Positions 1-13,006 of a DNA stretch of 64,000 nucleotides are shown one piece after another (the stretch's first letter is position 1; the number at the start of each line of letters is the position of its first letter). This DNA comes from Salminus brasiliensis (taxonomy: Eukaryota; Chordata; Actinopteri; Characiformes; Bryconidae), in the NCBI RefSeq assembly GCF_030463535.1, contig NC_132894.1, positions 13,103,433 to 13,167,432 on the forward strand. The letters run 5' to 3'. The notes beneath the pieces are model-generated. The model saw nothing but the letters and a program-made list of their open reading frames with translations, ran no database searches and was not told where the DNA came from. The position numbers and the translations under genes were made by a program.

Positions 1-266
1 AAGACTTGAAGATGGGCTTCTCCAAAATCCTCTCTAACAATGTTCTAATCATCTGCAGCTGATGTGCTGTATCTGTTTCCAATTTTAGGCATTTGAAGTA
101 ATAATAAATGTGGGGTGTTTTATCCTTTACCTCAAAAGAAAACTGCATTTCTCATTTTCAAGATTTTACAAGCTAATTTTTTAAAAGAATTACTGCTCTA
201 ATAATCCACATGGGTATTGGATCCTTTCCTATTAGAATAAACAAATGGTCATAAAAGTAGCTTCAT

Positions 267-535
267 AAAGGTAAAGGTGCACGTATTTGTCACTGTACAG
301 TGTACAGCGAAATGTGTCCTCCGCATTTAACCCATCACACACTCACACACACACACACACATGTGTTAGGGGCAGTGAGTACACACACACACACCCAAAG
401 CGGTGGGCAGCCAACTCCAGCGCCCGGGGAGCAGAGAGGGTAAGGCCCAACAGTGGCAGGTTGCCGAGCCCGGGAATCGAACCCACAACCCTGTTATCGA
501 TAGCCCGGTGCTCTAACCGCTGAGCCACCACTGCC
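267..535 (-). mobile_element. tRNA-derived SINE
   Basis: Read on the minus strand, the head has tRNA promoter boxes: box A-like ggctcagcggttagag (510-526) and box B-like gtgggttcgattccc (471-485). A body with CA/GT runs follows, then a tail ending near ggtgcacctttacc. A related copy lies at 28313-28523. Short antisense ORFs here are artefacts. Confidence 0.8.
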
Positions 536-540
536 CATAC

Positions 541-3029
541 CTGCTATAAAACAGCATATTCAAAAAACCCTTTCCCTCATTTGATTTTTTTTTTTTTTAC
601 ATTTCTCTGTTAGACCTTCTTTGTGTTGATGAAGATGAAAGTATCTAGAACGCAGTGGAAGTGACCATTAAAGAGGTCATAAAGACTCTCAGGTCTGTGT
701 AAATAAAAAGTGAAAATGTAAATGTACTTGTTGCACTACATCCAGTTAATCAGCACTAATCATGTTCTCTCTCTAATCAAACATACAGTTGGTCAATATT
801 CTAGAAGAAGTGACATTATTCACGATATGCTCAGAAAAGCATGATTATCATAAGAGCATTTATTTGATCGATAACATCTTGCCCACCTCTAAAGTACACA
901 TATTTTCAAATGACAGTAGCGCCGTTCCTTTCTTGAGTCTGAATTGCAAGACTCCTTTTTAACCTTAGCTGATGTTCATCGACATAAAACTATACTATGA
1001 GAGTACATATCATTAGTTTAATTACATTTAAACTTAGCAAGACAATTTGGCAAACTAAGATTCCCTTTACTCCTGGTCACTTCATGTGTCTTGAATATCA
1101 AAATTATATCTAGATTAGGCTGAGCCACATAAAAATGCTGAAGTGTCAACACACCAAAGACGCATTTAAACCACATACAAACCTGATCACTCAAACCACT
1201 TTAGAAGGTGGTCTAAGATCTTGAATCTTGAATCTAAGATGCACGTTAGCCACAAGTTAAAGCTGTGTAAATGCGTCTGTTTCTCCAAGACATGTTCAAC
1301 AACCAGAACCTGTACAACAAAACACCAGTAACAATTGCCTAGCTAAGCTTTACCTGATTGTTCTCTGTCAGTAGCACCTAGTCCTGGAACTAAGTGCACA
1401 GCTTTGGAGTGGACTCTCGATTCCCAAATGTCTGTTATATTTTTTGGATTTGACTCTCAATCAACCAAAAATGTAATTACAAGTGAAACCATGAGCTCAT
1501 ACAACCGTGTCTCAGGAGAAACCTTGCCACACTTACTCATAGATGGACCAGATAAGACTGGAGTTTGCAGAGTTGCTTCAGTTTTCATCCATAAAACAGG
1601 CCATTTCACCTTTAAAGCCCTTCACACGGGTTTCTTCATTGTTGATACTAAAACATAATTCAGGATTTAGCAGTGTTAAGGACCTTACGTGCTTGCAGGC
1701 ACCTCTAAAAGCTGTTTTCCTTAGCCTCAGTGCTGTTATTGTGTTTAAAACGAGCTTTTGCAATCAGCGTAGACTAAGCCCAGTACATGTGGAGGCCCTA
1801 AATCTTGCTTTTCAGATAAAAGGCTTTTTAATTATCTTGTTTAACCGCGATCACATGGCCACTCCATTCCAGTTCATACACCTACAGTGCTCAGCCCTCT
1901 CTGGTCTTTTAAGGTAGTGACCTCTAACGTTATCCTGAATATACCCAGTATATACCTTTAGCAGCAGGTCACACACTCATCATCAGCTTTTCAGAAAGAG
2001 CAGATTTGGTACTTGTGTGGGACCACATGCTAGGCTTTACATGATGAGAATGGGATTATGTGCTTTTCAGACCACTCTGCAGCTTTGTTTCTGTTTTGCA
2101 CAGTGGTTGGTCCTGTGCTTATAAAAGGAGCTTTTGGAGAGAGCTCATACTCCATGATTTGCATCTGTGTCCAATTTGTTTGCAGGGATTTCATTAGGAA
2201 GTACAGTAGGTGGACGTGTCACACAATCGTGTCTATAACAGGACAACTGAGAAGTGCATTCAGTGGATATTCTTGTTGCAGCAGTGTGGTAACTCGCAAT
2301 ACACTCTTCAAAGTAAGGATGGAGGGGTTGTTTGGTGGGATGCAACAGAGCAATGGCATCCAGTCTTATTTGTGAAGGCTGGTGAGTTTGCAGGTTTTCA
2401 TTCCCAACAACCTGGAGTGCTCATGATTCCACTTGTTGAATTGTTTGGTCATATACTGTAGTATTTTTTCCTTGGAACTGTCTTGTGTATTTATTCATGG
2501 AATTGTCCTCCATTGTCTCCATAATTTAGTTATTTACAAATTCCCACCCATTTATTGTGACTCCATTCAAATAATGCCACCTGCAACCTCCTTATGATGG
2601 GACCAACGCTACTGGAGAGTCTTTATTTTTAAGACTGCACAATATCTACATAAAATATGTCTGATAACGCAGTTGGATTTCTTGAAGGTGATCGGAAAAG
2701 AGCTAAATGTGACCTTATTTGGTTTCTTCATCACAGGCCTTAATAATGTATTTATCACTTAAGCTCATATAAATAAGCCATAAGAATATGAACAGCCGTA
2801 CACACTAAGAAAAGAGGGCTTTACATAGTACTGAAAAAGAGCCATGAGTCATTTAACAAGTGACAATAGTGGAACCTGACTGAACTGCCATTTATTAATT
2901 ACAGGACGAACTGAGGAAGCACACATTCTTCTAATGGCCTTCTGTCCATTTTTTCAACCCAACATTCATATTTTTTACTTAATTGATCTGTTTGATTTCC
3001 AAAATGTGTCCGGCTTGTTTACATGTTTC
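541..3029. other. No gene recognised
   Basis: AT-rich sequence with short chance ORFs on both strands. I found no conserved motif, convincing exon or clear repeat here. The ORFs near 1404-1917 and 2058-2461 overlap each other in several frames and look random. Confidence 0.5.
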
Positions 3030-3340
3030 TTGCAGTTGGAGTCTACTTTGTGCTCAATATAGCGGACAGAAATAGACATATCTGTTTTGATATTAGCTTC
3101 TATGGAGCCACACTTGAACACTCTTGAACGCTCACTTATCGAATGATTGAGTATGGAGCCAGTTATAGAAAATGAGAGAGATTTTACAACATTTTTATAA
3201 CTTTGTTGTAGCTTTTTTACAACATTTTTACAACATTTTTTACTGTCGTTTTTTTTATGTAAACACAACCACGTTATATTATTTAGATCATTGCAAAACA
3301 CCATTACAACCATCATTTTTTTTATCTCCAAAACAGTAGC
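3030..3340 (+). repeat. Dispersed repeat, copy 1
   Basis: It shares an ordered set of segments with 3890-4165: ggagtctactttgtg, cagaaatagacat, gttttgatatt, ctcacttat-gaatg, ccagttatag-aaat-agagag, ttttttttatgt and accat-taca. The family was not identified. Confidence 0.55.
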
Positions 3341-3889
3341 ATAGAGTTATGGCTGATATTTTTATGGCTGATATCGCAATTAATAAAGTCCTGTATAAGT
3401 TATTAAGATGCAGTGAAAAGAGTAGCTGGACTGTAAGGGAAAGGAACTTTAATGGAATTGATTAAGTAGTGAGGAAAACCATGCCAGCGACTGTGTTGAT
3501 ATATGAATGCTGACTCACAGTCTCTCTTTCTCTCTCTCTCTTTCTCTCACAGACACTCCGTCCCTCCCCCCACCTTGTGGCTCCTCCTTCTCCCCCCTTT
3601 CTGCTACCTCCCTTTTCCCCTCCTCCCTCCCTTTTCTCTAAACAGTAGGTGCTTTCACTGCATCGGACACTGGAGAGAGAATGTAGCCGGGGAATGTGCA
3701 GAGGACAGGACAGAAGCTTATGAACGTGACTTCTAGGCTGTCAGCACTGGAGGAAGAGACTTGCCCTTTAACCCCATACAGGAGTCATTTAGCGACTTCA
3801 GTAAGTAACCCACAGAACATTTACACAAGCCATCTACTTTGAGCGTTACAGACATGTAGATATCGCACTGTTGCAGCAGTTTGTTTGGC

Positions 3890-4165
3890 TAGAGCTCATA
3901 CCGGTGTTGGCGTCTACTCTGTGATCACAATAGTGTGCAGAAATAGACATGTCAGTTTTGATATCCGCTTGCATAGAGCTGCCCTGCTCTTCAGCATTTG
4001 CTCACTTATTGAATGTTTGGTTGAGAATGAGCCCAGTTATGGGAAATTAGAGAGAACGTCTGTCTTTGAGTAATGTTTCACTTTTTTTATGTCACACTAA
4101 TTTTATTTGTATCATTGCTGTCATAAAACACCATAGTAATAAGTATCTCTAAAATGGTACCTTTT
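3890..4165 (+). repeat. Dispersed repeat, copy 2 (same orientation as 3030-3340)
   Basis: It matches copy 1 over its whole length at moderate divergence, including gtgtgcagaaatagacatgt and cccagttatgggaaattaga. Confidence 0.55.
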
Positions 4166-4824
4166 TGTAGGATGACGGCATAATATACTATACGTTTAAA
4201 TGGTCCTTTTAAAATATTCACACATTAATGAGCAGTAAAACATCTGTGGCTGCATTAGCTATATGCTAAAAGACATCTGCCACTGAGGACAGGTGTTCCA
4301 TTCACCGGTCACCAAGTTGGTAAAAAAAAAAAAAGAAGCACAAAGCAAACATTAAAAGCTGTCATTTTAGCATTGAAATTGACTGGCTCCCAAACTAATG
4401 TCATCATATTTAAAAAAAATAATAAAATAATTAATATTATAATACAACAGAAATATTGAAATGATTTAGGTATACTTATCTATATTATATAAACTTTATT
4501 ACTAATCAGTTCTGCTGGTTTACTGCTCTGTTGAGTTTATTGCTCTGAGTGTAGCATTTTATACTCAGTACCTTCAATACTTTAATACATTCTGTATTTA
4601 AATTAGCTGAAAGGGAGGTTGAATGAAAAAATAATAATGTGTTAATTAAGCTGAAAGATTAAGTCTAGACTAAATGTTTTCAATCTGTGAGTTACCATTA
4701 GTACTGCAATTTGATCTAAGACTAGTCCAGAACACCAGCCTTTGCAATTCAGGCCGTAATGTTGTTGAGTACTGTGATACTATACTTGATATAACATTCT
4801 GGCATTGTGACAACCCAACAATTG

Positions 4825-4880
<56 letters not shown>

Positions 4881-7204
4881 CAAGTCAGTAAATGTTCACA
4901 TATCTTACATGGCAGTCAGGGTTACTAGGTTCCAGGCTCAGTTGGTAAAAGTTAAGGCCATTTTAAACAGTCCCTACACTGTCTGGAAAAAAGGCTGCCC
5001 CTGTGGTTAGGGAGACATGGGAGCGTGTGCAAGAATACCTACAAGAACATGTGATCTTTAAATAGCATTGTTCTTAAACTGTCCCCCATTTTAGAACATT
5101 TTAGAACACACAAGAACCACACACTGGGTGCTTGTCTGGAATCACCAGTGCAATCTACTGAGATAAACTGGAAACAGTATTTTAACACACAGTCAGTGGG
5201 TGACTGAAGTATCAGCTTAATCACATCATCTTGAATTGATTCTATTTCCTATTTAACCCTCAATGGGACAGGAAATAACTCAGTTAGGTTTCAAAGCATT
5301 GGTGGAAGAGTGTAGGATTCGAGGGGACTCACTGCTTGAGATATAGAAATGAGAATATAATACAGTATACAATAGACAAATGTTTGGATTATGGACCGAA
5401 CAGTATATACATATTGTGGCCAGTACTGAGACCAGCTTTAAAGGCAGTAAAGCTTTAAGGTAACATAAAAGTAGGTGATATCATATGATAATTTAAATTT
5501 TATTGTTGAACTTCAATAGTTTTGGTTAAACCTTGCCACACTCCTTAAAGTCCTTAAACTCCTTAAAGTTTGTTCAACAGTAAAGACTTAAATGTAAATA
5601 ATGTATATTAGAGGTAGAAATAAGGTGATGTATAAAATAGCTATCGTGACTTTCATAATTTCATAGGTTCAGTTAAACAGCTAGTCAGAGCTAGTACATT
5701 TTATACATTTTGAAGTCAGTTCTGAATAAAAATCATTGTACTAGTTACTAGAGTTTCTGACAGCAGTTTTTAAAACTCTGTTCATTTTGTCCAACAAAAT
5801 ATTGTGATGTCTTTAAGCATCATTGTGTAATAATTTTTTGCCATAATCATCCACCCCTAATATAAATACTGTAGCACCGGGGGTTTAGCTACCTACCTTG
5901 TATTTCATTTGAAACTTTCTCTTCGTAAATAGTACGTCTTATTCCCCTACTAAAAGAAATGTAACATGTTTCCTGTGATATTGATCATGATGGTGTTTTG
6001 CCTTCAGTTTCACAAGTTCAGCAGTCCGACGTTTACCTTAAGGTAACTAAATCAAGACTGAATGTTGCTACAAACATCTAGCGTCCACAGCAGAACACTT
6101 CACCCTGACCACTGTGCTATCAATTACATGCAGCTTTTATTGAGATTTCTTTGAGCCTTTCTTCTTTCTGCATAAACACTACCCAGTAGCTATCCAGTAC
6201 TGGGTACCCAGCACAGTGATCCAACAGGCTCAACCCAGCATTTTAGTAGAAACAGGCCAGCAGTTTTTTTAAGAGTGTGAAATGATACTTATGTACATGA
6301 TTTCAATGGTGATTAACTGAGCATAAATATCTGCATTGACTAAAAACTCAGGGCTTCAATATCAGTATCTAAAAAAACAAGTCACAAAGTGGCTTCTCTG
6401 CTTTTAAGGTAACATGAGTTTTTCCTTGTTTAAACAAGGAAAGGAAGGTGGATCCCATACTTTCGTCTTTCCCCACTACCTGAGAACATATGCTGTATAC
6501 CTGTATTGGTGGATGGAATGGAAACGTGCTTATGGGAGAGGCAGCAGTTTAAGTTTAATGTTTAACTACCCACTCTGAGTCTGTCCTGTTTGGCATGTGT
6601 TTAATCTGGTGTGCTGATTCAGGCTGAAGCTCAAATGGCTCCATACTCACTATATAGTGCGCTAATTTAAGTCATGACACAATATCCTTTGTACCCTACT
6701 AGCTTACTACATGTCTAATAGGGAGCTGTGCAGCCTACTGCTGAAACTCTGATTGCTTTCTGTGGGACATGCAAGGCACAGTTTGAGTGTGGAATCCATC
6801 AGTTCTTGACTTAATCAGCACACTACATAGGGAGTAGGGAGCCGTATGAAATTGAGTCTTGGAAATCCTGAGGCAATCAGTGAAAGCTGAGGGGAGGAGA
6901 CCGCTTGATGTAATGTAGTGTCCACAGTTCTTGTCAGTTACCTCTTGTTTGTCTACATGGCAACGTTTGCCATTTGGACGTGCTGTATTATACGGCAGTG
7001 CTATGGGGAAATAAAATGAATTGCTTTACCGGAGTCTCTTTGTGACCTTGGCTTGGCTATATGCTGCAACTTTTTACTGATTGTAATCTTTTAATCCAGT
7101 GTTAGTGCAAATATAGAGGTAGGATTAATAGAGAAGGTTTTAGCATTAAAATGTAAATAGGTCAAGAGTGCAATGGGGTTGCAATAATACTTATATTAGT
7201 TTTT

Positions 7205-7236
<32 letters not shown>

Positions 7237-7825
7237 TTATTTTGTAACACTTTAAAGTTCCCAACTGGGTAAGCACACCATGCTACATCAATAAGAGTCT
7301 TTAGGTACGTTCGCCTACCTGTGTAACATGATTCTGTTGTAAGTCCCAAGTGTAAAGGTATATGAAATCTAAAACTGCTACTGGAAAGCAGAGAGCAATA
7401 TGATAATAATTATTGTTATTGGGATATGCTTTTCTGAGCTTGTCAGAGGTATCGTCATTAGCTAAAGCACATTGACCAAGCGCATGTTTAATTACAAATG
7501 GAGCACAGTTAGTCCTGTTTCTATTGGATTTAATACACAATGTGAGTGAGTTGGTCGGTCGGTGGTTGGGCTGGGGTAACTTGTGGATGCAATTGATGTC
7601 ATTGATTCTGTAAATGCGTCAATTTGTATAACATGCATCAGCGTGTTGCAAAAATGGCCGCGTCCACTGAAAACAGGTGCTGTGTCCCAAAGCGATTCTA
7701 AGGGCCTGTGACTGACGGGGGCCCTAAAAAAAAACAAAAAACAAAAACATGTTGGTCATGCTGCCTGCCATCAGCAGCCGGAGCCCAAGAGAGCACAATT
7801 GGCCTTGCTCTCTTCTGGTGGTTAG

Positions 7826-7826
<1 letters not shown>
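4166..7826. other. No gene recognised; simple sequence and one palindrome
   Basis: Apart from the GT run, a TTTA run at 7204-7237 and a 22-base perfect palindrome at 6421-6442 (tttccttgttt mirrored), nothing recognisable is present. Confidence 0.5.
4827..4879 (+). repeat. (GT)n microsatellite
   Basis: An uninterrupted dinucleotide run of about 53 bases. The ORFs crossing it are artefacts. Confidence 0.97.

Positions 7827-7871
<45 letters not shown>
7827..7871 (+). repeat. (CT)n microsatellite
   Basis: An uninterrupted CT run of about 45 bases that creates Ser/Leu and Arg/Glu pseudo-ORFs on both strands. Confidence 0.97.
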
Positions 7872-7872
<1 letters not shown>

Positions 7873-8095
7873 CATCACTTCTGTCAGATGCTGGCCACCC
7901 AGCGATTTTCTCGGAGTGCATTGGTTGCTTGGTGGTGTTGCATCTGCGGCAGTTCAAAAAGAGGCAGTGGCTGGTTGTGCATGTGTTGAAGGAGGCATGT
8001 GTCAGTCCTCGCCCTGCCAGTGTTGGAAACATTAAATGTGAATAGGGTTGTGTGTTGGGTAATTAGCTATCTAAAATTGGGAAAATAAAAATGGG
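7872..8095 (+). mobile_element. SINE-like repeat, 3' part
   Basis: It shares order and wording with 37562-37745 and, more weakly, with 32222-32400: (c)cagcg-tttct-gagtg-attgg, then agtcctcgccct, then gggtaattagc and a ttgggaaaat tail. It directly follows a CT microsatellite. The ORFs crossing it have no coding signal. Confidence 0.55.
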
Positions 8096-10448
8096 ACTCC
8101 TGATTTGTCAAATATAAAATCCAAATTGAATTTGAGTACTAAAGTATGAAAACTTTATATGATAAAAAAAAACCTTATTGGTACTGTTGAAAACCATCAC
8201 TTCAAAACAGCAGAACTGATTCTGTAGCGTTTTAGCTTTATCATGCTAAATTGTTATTATAAGTAAATTGTGAAGTATAACTTGGCAAGAATGAATTAAT
8301 GCTAATAGCTTGAGTAAAGTGCACACACCAATTTCACTTCACTGCCTCAAAACGTCACGTGAACTGTGTGTGTAAATCCCCTAACAGTGCAAAGGGAAAG
8401 ACATACCAACTTCTGCTTTGGTTACAGAGGACCTGAAGCGTGTGTCCAAATCACTTTATTTCCCTTATCACTTTATGACTGTCTTTCAGTCTGACAGTTC
8501 TGACATTAAGCTTTTCTCTACATGTGTGTTGGTTGAATCATTGCTTGTTCAGAGGTTGTGGTCATTTGTCTTTTTGGGAAGGAGGAACTATTTTCAAACA
8601 AGGTCGCAAGGTTCTTCTTCCAGACATTATTGGAATGGATTCTTAGAAGCCTTTAATGAGATCTCACCAGAATCTCTTTCTTTAGACTCATAAAAAAGAT
8701 CATAATTTCTATTATCTGCCCTAGTTTGAAGGTATACACCCCATTCAACCAAACTAGGATATGGTGTCTATGACACTTTGTGTTTGGGCTTTTTGTGCAA
8801 CTATTTGTCCTTGAACACCTTTGGCAGTCTTGGCTTTATACTGCTAGGGAGAGCGTGCAGAATAGCATGTAGGCAATGGGAACTGTTTGTTAGACAACAC
8901 CATTGAGATAGTGGACTGATAGGTGGAGGCTTATCTCTGGAACTGTGCAACAGGACCTAAAGCCATCCTTCAGTTTCTGCTCTAACCAAACAGATTTCAA
9001 ATAAACAGATACAAGACCGCTAGCTCTTATAATATTCAAAATTGTATCTATGGAAAAATATGTTTTGAAAATTAGGCATAATAACAATTACAATGTATAA
9101 AAGAAGAAGCCAAAAAATTGAAAAATAAAATAAAAAAAATACAAAAGTTTTGTTCTTGCATTAAACTGAAGGGGAAGGCTAAGATGTCTATTGCATCGTT
9201 GAACAAATGACAAAACCAATTAACTGCCTGCTAGGTGTGTCCGTGTACGCATATTAAAATGAATGTGTTTTTGAATATGAGGTGGCAGTATTGCAAACAC
9301 CAAGAACTGAATACAGCGAGACTTTGTACTATAAAAATACGTAAAGTATTTTCTGATGTTGCAACTATAAAAACTTGTACTATAAAAATACTGTTGCTGT
9401 TTTTTTTTTGAGAGAAAAACAGTGGCACTGGGCAATATGACCCATGATCTTTTAGCATTATTGTGATAAATGTTAAAATGTTAGAAATTGCACAATTAAT
9501 CCTGTCCATTAGGAAATAGTGCAGCTAATTTTGACTAAAAGTCATTGTGCAAAAAAACGACAGCAATTTTTAAAATCGGGGCACTCAAGAACATTTTGTC
9601 TATTTGTTCAAATGTTGTGATACATATTGTATATTGTAAATACACAATATATGAGTATATATATTTGCCATATCACGCACCCATAGTTGTGTTACTTTTT
9701 TTAATTGAGTAATTTACTCATCATCACAGTTTCTGGTTCAGTTTTCTGGTTATGTCAATTATTATTTACTTATTGTTAATTACTTAAATAAAAAAGAAAC
9801 CCAAATATAATTGAAACAAAATGGATGGGCTAGTTACTAAATTGACTAATTTGAGTAATTGCCCTGCCTGCAGACATACATTTTTCACCAGTTTTTACCA
9901 TTCTAATAAAGTGCAAAGACTGAACATGACTTTTGTTGGATAATTGATGCTCTCATCAGCTTTGGCAATTGTCTTTTTGCTTCTGTATTACTGAAAACGT
10001 ACTGTATGTATTCATATTTTATCATGTATGTTTGATTGTTACACTCCCATTATTCAATACTACATTTGTTTAGATTGCTGCCTTAAACAAAACTACTGTT
10101 TGAATTTGGTGACATGGCCAGGTTGTAGAAGATAGAAAGGCCTGTTTACTGCTCCTCCGTATCTACATCTCACCACACCTTTAACTCTATTGTACAAAAC
10201 ATTAATGACTTACAGGCATCAGGAAAAGCTTCTGGGAAAAGGAAATTCCTAGCCGGAAGCTTCATATTGTCTTACCTCATATCGCCTCTTGCTTTTTCAT
10301 AAGCTGTTATTTGCTTCACGGGTGGGAGTGAAGCACAGAGGCGTATGGCTGCTTGTTTCTCATGTTGGAGCTTGCCTGCAATACTGTATTTCTTTTCATG
10401 TGGAAGTTAAGCGCTTAAAACAGCAAAGTTCTTTATATTGCTAATCAG
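8096..10448. other. No gene recognised
   Basis: AT-rich sequence. The stretch 9420-9690 (gggcaatatgaccca, then gtgatacatattgtatattg) resembles a dispersed repeat but was not delimited. The short ORFs carry no family signature. Confidence 0.45.
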
Positions 10449-11039
10449 TAGACAAGCGCAAGGTCAGATTCACCCATGATGAAAGCAATCTGTGGTTCTG
10501 GGACAAAAGCCGTGGAGAGATGGAGACAGTGTGCCAGTTGTGGAGAGGTGAGCACAGCTTTTTTTGTAAGTCCTGATATTAATACTGTCATGATTACTCA
10601 ATTAAACTGGATTAACTGAATTGGGAAAAAAAACATTGACTTATTTAAATTTTCCTTTATACTCCTATAAGAATAAAGGGACCAAAGTACAGATGGAGCG
10701 ATACCACTTTGTCTTGAGTATCAGTTGATGCAATACCAACATTAGCTATTCTTAATTGAAGCTACTCGAAGCTAATTAAGTTTTTATTATCTGAAAAACT
10801 TTTTTCTGACATTGTGTCATGCCTGTTCTAGCTTTTGCCATGCCGGTCATAGTTTCCTGTCATGCCTGTTTTTGTTTTGCCTGACCATGTGCAAGTACGT
10901 CTGCTTCTGCCTACCAGCCAAGCCAACCCTGACATGTTGCACTTTAGAACCTTGAAGAACCTAGAAGGGTGTGCCATTTTTACATGCATTATATACCAAA
11001 AACATTAAAATTGTAACTACAATAGGACACTACACTGTA

Positions 11040-11970
11040 CAGCTACACATTTGTGCAATCATCCAAATGGAGGAGAATGTCATCTCAGTGATTTTGAACA
11101 TGGCGTGATTGTTGGTGCCGGATGCGCTGATTGGAGTATTTTTATAACTGCTGGGATTTATTATCTTATTATCCTGGGATTTTTAGCACAACAGGCTCTA
11201 GTGTTTACTTAGGAAAAAGACACCCGGTGAGTGTTTTTATGGAGAATGTCCAGACTGGATGGAGTGGACAGAAAGCTACAGTAACTCAGAAAAACACTCC
11301 GTACAATTGTAGTGAACAGAAAATCATCTCCGAATGCTCAAACAAGGCGTCCTGGCATCTCTCAGCCAAGGACAGAAAGCTGAGGCTGCAGTGGGCACAG
11401 ACTCAACATATTTGGACAGCTGAAGACTGAAGTAACATAGCCTGATCTGATGATTTTTATATTCTGCTGAGGCACACAGATGGTAAGATCAGAATTAGGC
11501 ATCAACAGCTGACATCCATGGAGCCAACCTCTCTTGCCCCAACAGTCCGGGCTGGTGGGGGTGGTGCAATGGCTTAAATGCCACAGCCTATTATTAAAGT
11601 ATTATTGCTGACCTTGTATGTCTGTTCATGAGCACAAATAATTTACACATCTTCTAATAGTTATTTCCAGCATGATAATGCATCATGCTACATCCTTTTT
11701 AGCTGGTTTCATGAACACGACCATGAGTTGAGTGGTCTTCCCAGTTACCAGATCTAAATACCTGAGTACACCTTTGGGATGTGGTAGAACATCTGAGAAA
11801 TCGGCAGGAATTGCGTGACTCTGTCATGTCAGCGCGGCTCAGAACCTCAAAGAAATCATTCCAACATCTTGTGAAAGCTATGTCATGAAGAATTGAGGCT
11901 GTTTTAAGAGCAAAGAGAGGCCCTATCCAGTATTAGTATAGTTAGTCATAAAGTTCTCAGTGAGTGTGTA
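11040..11970 (+). mobile_element. Decayed Tc1-like DNA transposon
   Basis: The sequence follows the layout of a common fish Tc1-like transposase: gcgtgattgttggtgcc, then ctacagtaactcag, then ggctgcagtgggcacagac, then ttccagcatgataatgcatc, then cacctttgggatgtggtaga, ending near the terminal-repeat remnant aagttctcagtgagtg. Many frameshifts and internal deletions break it. The 99-residue ORF at 11131 is one surviving fragment. It is inactive. Confidence 0.75.
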
Positions 11971-12974
11971 TATACATATATATACACAGTGCTCAAAGGT
12001 CTTAGGACACTCTCTCTGAGTGCACTGTCTTGTTTATTCATTACTCCGCATGCTAAAGTTGTCATTTATGCATTTGTATCCATTAGAAAAGCTTTAACAA
12101 CCAGCAGTAATGACTAGGTTTACTAACTGAAACTCAAGTTTGTTCCAGTAATTCATTGCAAGCATAAGTAAGTTATGGAAGTGAAAGTACTCACAGAGAC
12201 ACACACATTAGTGTCTCTTTCTGTTTTGTGGGTTGCCATTTAGTATTTTGTTCAGTTTACACAACTGAGACTTAGCCAGGCTTGTTGAATTTACTTTGAT
12301 AGCCTAAACAGTGCATGGGAGCCTCTGAACTCTGCTTGACTCTTTCGTATGGGTTAGTAAGTTTTTCACACTGCATTTTGTCACTAGACAGTGTTTTTTG
12401 ACTGATTAATTGAACTCAATATTGAAGTCTATTAAAGCAGTATCTTTAAGAATGTGAATGGATTTGGAGTCACGTGTGTTGAATTGTGCCTTTCCAGACA
12501 TCTGAGTTTGAGCGTTCCAACACTTACTTACTTTTTTACATTTTGTAAGTTTGGATGGAGGGTTATAAATGGTATTTGTGTATTTTTGAGCATTGTAACA
12601 GTTCACAGTTTGTATTTGGGCTTTTGTAAAAACTACTCTATTAATTGTCAATACAATATATATATAGCAGTTTGCTCATTTACAAATGAATTCAGTAGTG
12701 CCAACTCTGCTGTTATTAAAAGTACACTGTAATTGAGTACATGTATTTAGACCTTTAATAGTTCCTGTTGTCTGTGTAAATAGTTCTTCCTTTAACAGCA
12801 GTCTCTCTGAATCAACCTCTGTGAACAACATGGCCTTGTAAGATCTGTAGGATTATGATGAGTAAGAGTAATTGTGTTGGAATTTGGAAGAATGGAACTG
12901 CAAGGAAAGCTACCCCTAAACCTGACCCTTGTCCAGTACAGAACTTTGTAACTTTTCATGAATGCTCTCTGTCT

Positions 12975-13006
<32 letters not shown>

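Noticed and set aside
267-535. A possible tRNA gene from box A/box B matches
   Set aside because: The tRNA-like head does not keep a full cloverleaf and is fused to a SINE body; related copies are present elsewhere in the window.
7708-8045. Several overlapping ORFs on both strands
   Set aside because: Low-complexity translations of the CT microsatellite and the adjoining SINE-like repeat.
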